Below, in pieces: positions 25,220-32,328 of a stretch of 34,743 nt of DNA. Position 1 is the first letter of the stretch. Every line of letters begins with the position of its first letter. The translations under genes and the position numbers were made by a program. Source of the stretch: Tenacibaculum sp. L6 (GTDB lineage: Bacteria > Bacteroidota > Bacteroidia > Flavobacteriales > Flavobacteriaceae); the NCBI RefSeq assembly GCF_028823685.1, contig NZ_JAPEHZ010000020.1, positions 1 to 34,743 of the forward strand, given 5' to 3'. The notes below the pieces were generated by a model that worked only from the letters and a program-made list of their open reading frames with translations, searched no databases and had not been told where the DNA came from.

Positions 25220-25981
25220 TTATAAATCTAATTCAACTGCAATCGGACAGTGATCTGAATGCTTCGCTTCTGGTAAAATATACGCTCTTGAAATTTTATC
25301 TTTCAATGGTTCGGTTACCATATTGTAATCAATACGCCAACCTTTGTTATTCGCTCTGGCATTTGCGCGATAGCTCCACCACGAATACTCTTGTTTTTCT
25401 GGATGTAAGTGACGGAAACTATCAATAAACCCGCTATTAATAAACTTACCTAGCCATTCACGCTCTTCTGGTAAAAAACCAGATACTCCTTTCATTTTTG
25501 GGTTGTGAATATCTATTTCTTCATGACAGATATTGTAATCTCCACAAATAACTAAATTCGGAATTTCCTTTCTTAACTCAGTAGCATACTCAAGAATTTC
25601 ATCCATATAATTGAACTTATAATCTAATCGATCACTGTTCGTTCCTGAAGGCAAGTACATACTCATTACAGATACCTCATCAAAATCTACACGAAGGTTT
25701 CTTCCTTCAAAATCCATTGATTCGATTCCAGTTCCGTACTCTACATGATTTGGTTCTTCTTTACAGAAAATAGCCACGGATGAATATCCTTTTTTTTCTG
25801 CTGAAAACCAATAGTGATAAGGGTAACCTGCATTTTCAAACTCAGTTACATCTAACTGTTCTTTATGAGCTTTAGTTTCTTGAATACAGATTACATCAGG
25901 ATTTGCAGCTTGAAGCCAATCAATAAATCCTTTTTTAAGTGCTGCTCGTATTCCGTTTACGTTGTATGAAATTATTTTCAT
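25220..25981 (-). CDS. xth: Exodeoxyribonuclease III
   Basis: This AP endonuclease and 3'-5' exonuclease acts in base-excision repair. The product has 253 residues, with SYNVNGIRAALKKGF at the N-terminus, the metal-ligand glutamate in ICIQETKAHK, the GDYNICHEEIDIHNP active-site loop, and the C-terminal SDHCPI. All catalytic elements are visible. It heads the three-gene unit with the lytic transglycosylase and DUF4837 genes. Confidence 0.96.
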   Translation of the reverse strand: MKIISYNVNGIRAALKKGFIDWLQAANPDVICIQETKAHKEQLDVTEFENAGYPYHYWFSAEKKGYSSVAIFCKEEPNHVEYGTGIESMDFEGRNLRVDFDEVSVMSMYLPSGTNSDRLDYKFNYMDEILEYATELRKEIPNLVICGDYNICHEEIDIHNPKMKGVSGFLPEEREWLGKFINSGFIDSFRHLHPEKQEYSWWSYRANARANNKGWRIDYNMVTEPLKDKISRAYILPEAKHSDHCPIAVELDL

Positions 25982-25998
25982 CTATTTATTTAAAATAC

Positions 25999-26033
25999 AA
26001 AAACGTAAAGCTTAATGCTTTACGTTTTTTTTT
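25999..26033. terminator. Terminator between scoB and exonuclease III
   Basis: AAAAACGTAAAGC (25999-26011) pairs with GCTTTACGTTTTT (26017-26029) over a 5-nt loop, with T-rich flanks on both sides. It ends the CoA-transferase operon read on the minus strand. Confidence 0.85.
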
Positions 26034-26048
26034 AATACTATAATTTTG

Positions 26049-26702
26049 TTAAAAATTCATCTCAGGAATATCTCCTTCGACTACTAAAGTACCTTCAGTG
26101 GCAGCTTGAATTTCTTCAACAGAAACTCCCGGAGCTCTTTCTAACAAGTAAAATTTATTGTCTTTAATTTCTAATACCGCTAAATTGGTTACAATTTTTG
26201 TTACACAACCTACACCAGTTAATGGCAACGAACATTTTTTTAATAATTTAGATTCTCCTGCTTTATTGGTATGCATCATCGCTACAATAATATTATCTGC
26301 AGAAGCTACTAAATCCATCGCTCCACCCATTCCTTTTACCATTTTTCCTGGGATTTTCCAATTGGCAATATCTCCGTTTTGAGCCACTTCCATCGCACCT
26401 AAAACGGTTAGTTGTACGTGTTGCCCACGGATCATAGAAAAACTAGTTGCAGAATCAAAAATAGACCCTCCATCTAACACTGTTACGGTCTGTTTTCCTG
26501 CGTTAATTAAATCAGCATCTTCAGTTCCTTCAACAGGAAAAGGCCCCATTCCTAATAATCCGTTTTCTGATTGAAACTCAACTTCAATTCCTTCAGGAAT
26601 ATAGTTTGCAACTAAAGTAGGAATACCAATTCCTAAATTAACATACCATTTGTTTTGTAATTCTTTAGCTATTCTTTGTGCTATTTGTTCTTTTGTTAAC
26701 AT
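26049..26702 (-). CDS. scoB: 3-oxoacid CoA-transferase subunit B
   Basis: Together with subunit A it moves CoA from succinyl-CoA to acetoacetate (or a related 3-oxoacid). The product is 217 residues. It shows VNLGIGIPTLVANY at the start, the catalytic Glu46 in QSENGLLGMGPF, and KGMGGAMDLV. The substrate is assigned by family, not by direct evidence. It is separated from its partner by a four-helix-bundle gene, although such subunit genes are normally adjacent. Confidence 0.93.
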   Translation of the reverse strand: MLTKEQIAQRIAKELQNKWYVNLGIGIPTLVANYIPEGIEVEFQSENGLLGMGPFPVEGTEDADLINAGKQTVTVLDGGSIFDSATSFSMIRGQHVQLTVLGAMEVAQNGDIANWKIPGKMVKGMGGAMDLVASADNIIVAMMHTNKAGESKLLKKCSLPLTGVGCVTKIVTNLAVLEIKDNKFYLLERAPGVSVEEIQAATEGTLVVEGDIPEMNF

Positions 26703-26710
26703 AATTTTAC

Positions 26711-26730
26711 AATTTGTTAATTTGAAGATT
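26711..26730 (+). repeat. Right-hand arm of the inverted repeat flanking the four-helix-bundle gene
   Basis: AATTTGTTAATTTGAAGATT. The reverse complement of the arm is found at 27093-27116 with small gaps, and a 17/20 match lies at 2111-2130. Confidence 0.5.
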
Positions 26731-26737
26731 TGGTCAA

Positions 26738-27091
26738 TTATTTTCTTTTTGATGTTGAAATAATTTTGCTAATTATTTTAATAATAGCTTTTAAATCTTC
26801 TTTAAGTTGTTTGTTTGGGCTTGGATAAAACTCTGACTGTTCACAAAGTAATAACCAATATTCTAACTCATCAGCTTCTTTTGCTGAAATTTTAAATTTA
26901 TGTATAAAATCTGCTTTACTCTCTGCATTTTGCGCTTCTCTAATATTGGCTCCAATTGAGGTTCCACTTCTAAAAATTTGAGAAGCCATTTCATATTTAT
27001 GTAAAGCTCTTATTTGTTCAGAAAATTTAATGATTTCAAGAGAAAATTCTAAAGTTAATTTTACAATTATATTCTCCTTATCACTTCTCAT
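26738..27091 (-). CDS. Four-helix-bundle protein (S23/bAvd family)
   Basis: The 117-residue all-helical protein has the family signs FSLEIIKFSEQIRAL, the central RSGTSIGANIREAQNAES (typically RSA/G-x-S-I-x-x-N-x-x-E-A), and KISAKEADELEYWLLL. These proteins were first seen in 23S rRNA intervening sequences and are related to the accessory protein of diversity-generating retroelements. No reverse transcriptase or template repeat is present here. It lies between the two CoA-transferase genes with imperfect inverted repeats on both sides, so it looks like an inserted cassette. The insertion did not disrupt either neighbour. Confidence 0.9.
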   Translation of the reverse strand: MRSDKENIIVKLTLEFSLEIIKFSEQIRALHKYEMASQIFRSGTSIGANIREAQNAESKADFIHKFKISAKEADELEYWLLLCEQSEFYPSPNKQLKEDLKAIIKIISKIISTSKRK

Positions 27092-27092
27092 T

Positions 27093-27116
27093 AAATCACT
27101 TTCAAATTTCCAAATT
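27093..27116 (-). repeat. Left-hand arm of the inverted repeat flanking the four-helix-bundle gene
   Basis: On the minus strand it reads AATTTGGAAATTTGAAAGTG followed by ATTT, just before the start codon. It is the inverted partner of 26711-26730. Confidence 0.5.
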
Positions 27117-27123
27117 AACAGAA

Positions 27124-27822
27124 TTACTTAGAACGAACCGTTCGTTGTTCAATTCTCTTTTCATACTTCTCTCCTTGAAAAATACGTTGTACAAAAATTC
27201 CTGGAATGTGAATTTGATTTGGGTCTAACTCTCCTGCAGGAACTAACTCTTCTACTTCGGCAACCGTAATTTTAGAAGCTCCGCACATATTTGGATTAAA
27301 GTTACGCGCAGTTCCTTTAAAAATTAAGTTACCCGCAGTATCTCCTTTCCATGCTTTTACAAATGAAAAATCTGATTTAAAAGCTGGTTCTAATACGTAC
27401 ATTTTTCCATCGAACTCACGTGTTTCTTTACCTTCTGCTACTTCTGTACCATAACCTGCTGGTGTATAAAATGCTGGAAAACCTGCTTGTGCTGCTCTAC
27501 ATTTTTCAGCCAAAGTTCCTTGTGGAGTTAATTCTACCTCTAATTCTCCTGATAACATCTGGCGTTCGAATTCGTCATTTTCTCCAACATAAGAAGAAAT
27601 CATTTTCTTTATTTGACGATTTTGTAATAATAATCCTAAGCCAAAATCATCAACCCCTGCATTATTAGAAATACAAGTAACATCTTTTACTCCTATTTTA
27701 ACTAACTCTGCAATAGCATTTTCAGGAATACCGCATAAACCAAATCCACCTAACATAAAAGTCATTCCGTCTTTTACGCCTTCTAATGCTTCTTGTACGT
27801 TATTTACTTTTTTATTTATCAT
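27124..27822 (-). CDS. scoA: 3-oxoacid CoA-transferase subunit A
   Basis: The product is 232 residues with the family's [50 protein letters not shown] and [21 protein letters not shown] segments. It pairs with the B subunit encoded downstream beyond the four-helix-bundle gene. It begins 27 nt after the PBP1A gene, so it may share that transcript. Confidence 0.93.
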   Translation of the reverse strand: MINKKVNNVQEALEGVKDGMTFMLGGFGLCGIPENAIAELVKIGVKDVTCISNNAGVDDFGLGLLLQNRQIKKMISSYVGENDEFERQMLSGELEVELTPQGTLAEKCRAAQAGFPAFYTPAGYGTEVAEGKETREFDGKMYVLEPAFKSDFSFVKAWKGDTAGNLIFKGTARNFNPNMCGASKITVAEVEELVPAGELDPNQIHIPGIFVQRIFQGEKYEKRIEQRTVRSK

Positions 27823-27849
27823 TATAGTTGTTGTTTTAAAGCTTCGTTA

Positions 27850-30129
27850 CTAAAAATCTGTATCGTTAAGGTTCTCTTCTTCATTAGAGGATTCTGTTTT
27901 TGAACAATCTAAATTAATGCTAACATTCTTTGGTTTTTCAAAATTACCTTTACTCACATCTAATGTCTTGTCTTCATAACACTTTCGCATAAAAATTGCC
28001 CAAGTTGGTAGTGACATTGTTGCCCCTTGACCATACCTTAACCCAGCAAAGTGCGTAGCTCTATCTTCTCCACCTGTCCAAACACCCGTAGCTAGGTTTG
28101 GGACTATTCCCATAAACCAACCATCTGATTGATTTTGAGTAGTACCAGTTTTTCCTGCAATCGGATTGGTAAACCTGTAAGGGAAACCTGTAACCGCATC
28201 TCCTCCTGACGTATAATTAGATCGTAAACGTGCTCCTGAACCTATTTGGGTAACTCCTTTCATTAAATCTAATATTACATACGCAGACTCTTCACTTAAT
28301 ACCTCTTTGGTTTCAGGAACAAATTCTTGTAAAACAGTTCCGTTTTTGTCTTCTATTCTAGTAACCATTAACGGACTTACACGTAACCCTTTATTTGCAA
28401 ATGTTGAATAAGCACTTACCATTTCCATTAATGATAAATCAATAGCACCTAATGCAATAGAGGGATTTGCCTCTAATTTAGATGTTATTCCAGCAGATTC
28501 TGCTAATCGTACCACATTTATAGGTGAGACTTTGTCTATTAACTGCGCCGTAATTACATTTACCGATTGCGCTAATGCATCTTTTAAAGTTAATTCTTCT
28601 CCATATTTACCTCCAGCATTCTTTGGTGTCCAATCCTCTGGCATTCCATATTTTTCCTTAGGAATAGTATATGGTGTATTTGGCAACTTATCACAAGGAG
28701 ACATTTTTAATTGATTAATTGCTGTAGCATACACAAAAGGTTTAAAGGTAGAACCTACTTGACGCTTTTGTTGCTCTACTGCATCGTATTTAAAATACTT
28801 GTGATTAATACCTCCTACCCAAGCTTTGATATGACCTGTTTGCGGTTCAATAGATACTAAACCTGAACGCAAGAAATATTTATAGTGACGAATAGAATCA
28901 TACGGTGTCATTACCGTATCGCGTTCTCCTTTCCATGTGAAGATTCGCATATCTGTTGCGGTATTAAATACCTCGTCTATTTCTTTTTCAGATTTACCTC
29001 CAGCCTTCAATCGCTTATAGCGATCTGAATTTAGTTTAGCTCTTCGTAAAATTCCTTCTATCTCTCTTTTGTCTATATCGTAAAAAGGAGCTGTTTTATT
29101 ACGCTTTTGTTCTTTGTCAAAATACGTTTGAAGGTTAGATATATGTTCTACTACCGCTTCTTCTGCGTATTGTTGCATACGTGAGTCAATCGTTGTGTAA
29201 ACTTTTAATCCATCTCTATAAATATTATACTCTTCACCATTTGCCTTAGGATGTTCTTTTGCCCATTCCTTTAAATAGTTTCGTAAATGCTCTCTAAAAT
29301 AAGTAGCTAAACCATCACTATGACTTTCAGGAGTAAAATTTATTTTTAATGGTAACTTTTGTAATGAGTCTTTTTCTTGTTCTGTTATAAACCCATTTTT
29401 TTCCATTTGACCAAACACTACATTTCTACGTGCTAATGATTTATCTTTTGAACGCTCTCTATGTGGATTAAACTGACGTGGGTTTTTTAACATCGCCACT
29501 AAAATAGCAGACTCTTGCAAATCTAAATCTTTAGGTTCTTTTCCGAAGTAAATACGAGCTGCTGAACGAATACCCACCGCATTAAAGATGAAATCTTGCG
29601 TATTAAAATACATCGTCACAATCTCTTCTTTAGTGTATTGACGCTCTAACTTAACTGCTACTACCCATTCTTTAAGTTTTTGTGATAATCTTTTAAAGAT
29701 ATTACTAGAACCTCCTCTGTTAAATAAGTTTTTAGCTAACTGTTGTGTAATGGTACTTGCTCCACCTGACCTTCCTAAGTTAGCAACCGCTCTAGCAGTT
29801 CCTCTAAAGTCAATTCCTGAATGTTCGTAAAAACGTTCGTCTTCTGTAGCAACTACAGCTTTTATTAAGTTTTCTGGTAAATCTTTATATTGAATTGGAG
29901 TTCTATTCGCGTTTACATAGTATTTACCTAAGGTTTTTCCATCTGAAGAAATTACTTCTGTTGCTAAATCACTTCTTGGGTTTTCTAGTTCTTCAAAAGT
30001 AGGTAAAGCACCAAACACACCCCAAGAGGCAAGTAAAAACAGAAGACCTAACGCAAGAAAGCCTCCTATAATAATACCCCAAAACCATTTAATGTATTTA
30101 CTAAAATTTGCTGTTTTTTTCTTTGTCAT
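27850..30129 (-). CDS. mrcA: Penicillin-binding protein 1A (bifunctional)
   Basis: This inner-membrane enzyme polymerises and cross-links peptidoglycan. The product is 759 residues: a cytoplasmic basic tail, a membrane anchor (about 17-36), a glycosyltransferase domain with catalytic Glu96 in ATEDERFYEHSGID and STITQQLAKNLF, and a transpeptidase domain with Ser460-x-x-Lys463 (GSTFKPF), an SVN motif and the KTGT box near Lys660. It starts directly after the gldH stop, with no gap. Nothing is missing. Confidence 0.96.
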   Translation of the reverse strand: MTKKKTANFSKYIKWFWGIIIGGFLALGLLFLLASWGVFGALPTFEELENPRSDLATEVISSDGKTLGKYYVNANRTPIQYKDLPENLIKAVVATEDERFYEHSGIDFRGTARAVANLGRSGGASTITQQLAKNLFNRGGSSNIFKRLSQKLKEWVVAVKLERQYTKEEIVTMYFNTQDFIFNAVGIRSAARIYFGKEPKDLDLQESAILVAMLKNPRQFNPHRERSKDKSLARRNVVFGQMEKNGFITEQEKDSLQKLPLKINFTPESHSDGLATYFREHLRNYLKEWAKEHPKANGEEYNIYRDGLKVYTTIDSRMQQYAEEAVVEHISNLQTYFDKEQKRNKTAPFYDIDKREIEGILRRAKLNSDRYKRLKAGGKSEKEIDEVFNTATDMRIFTWKGERDTVMTPYDSIRHYKYFLRSGLVSIEPQTGHIKAWVGGINHKYFKYDAVEQQKRQVGSTFKPFVYATAINQLKMSPCDKLPNTPYTIPKEKYGMPEDWTPKNAGGKYGEELTLKDALAQSVNVITAQLIDKVSPINVVRLAESAGITSKLEANPSIALGAIDLSLMEMVSAYSTFANKGLRVSPLMVTRIEDKNGTVLQEFVPETKEVLSEESAYVILDLMKGVTQIGSGARLRSNYTSGGDAVTGFPYRFTNPIAGKTGTTQNQSDGWFMGIVPNLATGVWTGGEDRATHFAGLRYGQGATMSLPTWAIFMRKCYEDKTLDVSKGNFEKPKNVSINLDCSKTESSNEEENLNDTDF

Positions 30130-30653
30130 TTATTGTGTTTTTTCAATTCTAAATCCTACATGAGTTATTCCTTCTAATTCTTCTATGCCCTGAATTTCTC
30201 CGTTTTTTCGCATAGCTTGACGAACTTTAAAGATATAATCTCCCGTGCTTGGAAATGTTATGTTTTCTTTATAAAAAAGTTTATTCTCCTTGATATCGGA
30301 AAAACCTTGCCCTAAAAACTTTCCTGTAACATCTGCCATATCATACTCTAAAGTATCGACAATAACTTGACCGTCTGGAAAATTCATTTGGGCTATCAAA
30401 AAAAGAGACCGTCTGGAAAATTCATTTGGGCTATCAAAAAAAGATTACTGTACTCGTAATCTTTATTATTTCTAAGATTTATAAATAGGTTTTTCTTATT
30501 TATTGAATCATTAACTGGAAATGTAAATTGTATCGTATTTGTTCTATGCCAAGCACTCTTTGGAAGTGCCACATATTCATCAAAATCACTATTTGACTTA
30601 CACGATACAATTAGTGTAGCTATAAAAAAAAGTAAACCAATTTTAGTTCTCAT
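30130..30653 (-). pseudogene. gldH: Gliding motility lipoprotein GldH, frame broken by a 38-bp tandem duplication
   Basis: GldH is a lipoprotein required for gliding in flavobacteria. From ATG at 30653 the frame gives a signal with lipobox Cys18 (LIVSC) and runs to NFPDG, then leaves frame and stops within three codons. The remainder (QVIVDTLEYDMADVTGKFL to the end) is in another frame. Bases 30369-30406 and 30407-30444 are identical 38-mers; removing one restores a continuous 161-residue GldH of normal size. The start overlaps the upstream gene by 11 nt and the end touches PBP1A. An upstream in-frame ATG (30830) lies inside the neighbouring gene and is not the start. Confidence 0.9.
30369..30444. 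repeat. Perfect 38-bp direct tandem repeat within gldH
   Basis: Two identical 38-bp units, 30369-30406 and 30407-30444, each beginning GACCGTCTGG and ending in A7GA. The unit is not a multiple of 3, so having two copies shifts the frame. The boundary bases differ on both sides, so the duplication is exactly 38 bp. Confidence 0.97.
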
Positions 30654-32079
30654 TATTGGGGTTGTTTTTAGTATCGCTATTATTTTTTTTACGCTGATTA
30701 TTATTCTTTCTTCTCGGATTTCTAGGCTTTTTTTGTTGCCCTTGAGTTGGCTTTTCTGCTGTACCACCTGCTTCAGGTTTTGGTTTCCTGTTTCTCGGAT
30801 TGTTTTTAGGCCTTGGCTTTCTGTTGTCAACTCGTTTTTTATCTGGTTTCGGCTCTCCTTCTGCCTTTTTTACCTGTTTTGCTTGAGGTTTTCTTGTTGT
30901 TTTAGCCTCAGAAGCCTGATTTTCTGGTTTTTTACTTACAGGTTTCCTTGATCTTCTTCTGTTATTTCTGCTTTTCTTAGGAGCATCAAAACGGGTTAAA
31001 CTGTCTTGGCCTACAACATTTTCAAAATCTATTGGAGTTTCTTCTGCTATCTCTAATTCGTATTCTTCTAACGGTAAAGCAAGCTCATTATTTTTGTTCA
31101 TTTCTATAATTTCATGAACTTGTTCTAACGATAGTTTGTACCATTTAAAACTTTCTTCTTTATAAGTGTACCAAAGTAGTTTTTTAAAGATATCCATCTT
31201 AACAAAAACAGCGTCTCCTTTTTCTGTTTTTAGCACTTTATCTTGCTTTGGAAAGCTTTGTAATGCATCTAAATACGTATCTAATTCGTAGTTTAAACAA
31301 CATTTTAACTTACCACACTGTCCTGCTAGTTTTAACGGATTTAATGATAGCTGCTGATAGCGGGCTGCTGCTGTATTTACTTTTCTAAAATCGGTTAACC
31401 AAGTAGAACAACATAATTCTCTACCGCAAGAGCCAATTCCTCCTAAACGAGCTGCCTCTTGACGCATTCCTACCTGACGCATTTCTACTCTAATAGAAAA
31501 AGCGCTAGCTAAGTCACGAATTAACTGACGAAAATCTACACGTTCATCTGCTGTGTAATAAAACGTAGCTTTGGTTCCGTCTCCTTGATATTCAACGTCA
31601 GAAAGTTTCATTTTTAAGCCTAAACGGCTAACAATTTCTCTTCCTTTTCGTTGTGTTTCTAATTCTCTTCCTCTGGCTTCTTGCCAAACATCAATATCTT
31701 TTTGAGAGGCTTTTCTGTAAATTTTCTTTACTTCATCACTATCTGCAGTAATTTTTCTTTTTTTCATTTGAACTCTTACAAGCTCTCCTGCTAAAGAAAC
31801 AATACCAACATCGTGCCCTGAAGATCCTTCAACTGCAACCACATCTCCCATGGAAAGAGTTAAGTTTTCAGAGTTTTTATAAAAATGTTTTCGTCCATTT
31901 TTAAAACGGACTTCAAAAATATTAAATGGTGCTTCACCTGAAGGTAAAGTCATATTTGATAACCAATCAAAAACAGCGAGTTTATTTCCACTTCCACATG
32001 TGCCTGTTGCACAATTTCCGTTACTCTTACAGCCATTTGGCACACCGCTTTTGTTAGTTGAGCAACTGCTACAACTCAT
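30643..32079 (-). CDS. ricT: PSP1-domain protein, RicT (YaaT)-like
   Basis: In Bacillus, RicT acts with RicA and RicF in a complex that binds Fe-S clusters and promotes mRNA processing. The product here is 478 residues: a Cys-rich start (CSSCSTNKSGVPNGC and more), a PSP1 core (about 45-270) with the conserved CGRELCCSTWL and QCGKLKCCLNYE cysteine pairs, and an unusually long C-terminal tail (about 370-478) rich in Lys, Arg, Asn, Pro. The tail resembles nucleic-acid-binding low-complexity sequence. It overlaps the start of gldH, and PBP1A follows; this order is common in flavobacteria. Confidence 0.88.
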   Translation of the reverse strand: MSCSSCSTNKSGVPNGCKSNGNCATGTCGSGNKLAVFDWLSNMTLPSGEAPFNIFEVRFKNGRKHFYKNSENLTLSMGDVVAVEGSSGHDVGIVSLAGELVRVQMKKRKITADSDEVKKIYRKASQKDIDVWQEARGRELETQRKGREIVSRLGLKMKLSDVEYQGDGTKATFYYTADERVDFRQLIRDLASAFSIRVEMRQVGMRQEAARLGGIGSCGRELCCSTWLTDFRKVNTAAARYQQLSLNPLKLAGQCGKLKCCLNYELDTYLDALQSFPKQDKVLKTEKGDAVFVKMDIFKKLLWYTYKEESFKWYKLSLEQVHEIIEMNKNNELALPLEEYELEIAEETPIDFENVVGQDSLTRFDAPKKSRNNRRRSRKPVSKKPENQASEAKTTRKPQAKQVKKAEGEPKPDKKRVDNRKPRPKNNPRNRKPKPEAGGTAEKPTQGQQKKPRNPRRKNNNQRKKNNSDTKNNPNNEN

Positions 32080-32245
32080 ACGATAGTATATTTTTTTGAA
32101 ATATTTTTTAAACCTGTGGTATTTACAGTATCAAAAAATATTTTTATTATTTGATTTTCAGTCGTATAAAATTTACTTTATAACAACTATCCTTAATCTG
32201 TAAAGATACATATTCTAATGAAAAGTGAAAATTGATTTTTTTTAA

Positions 32246-32265
32246 AAGAAAAGTGCGCTTTTTTT
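32246..32265 (-). terminator. Possible terminator after the TonB-receptor-like gene
   Basis: AAAAG/CTTTT with loop TGCG (core 32249-32262), extended by wobble and A-T pairs, followed on the minus strand by a short T-rich run. It lies in the 249-nt gap between that gene and ricT, which otherwise holds nothing recognisable except a near-match -7 box. Confidence 0.4.
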
Positions 32266-32328
32266 CCACAAAAAAGTATGTTTCATAAGAAATATCCAAA
32301 AAAACAAGAAAGATAATTTTAGTTAAAA

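Noticed and set aside
26738..27091. Part of a diversity-generating retroelement or a 23S rRNA intervening sequence
   Set aside because: The protein family fits, but there is no reverse transcriptase, variable-repeat pair or rRNA anywhere in the window.
30130..30399. A separate 89-residue gene starting MIAQMNFPDG
   Set aside because: It is the second half of gldH after the 38-bp duplication, and its start would be a TTG inside the repeat.
32132..32140. -7 box for ricT (TATTTTTTG on the minus strand)
   Set aside because: It has one T too many for TAnnTTTG and no -33 element; it cannot be separated from AT-rich background.
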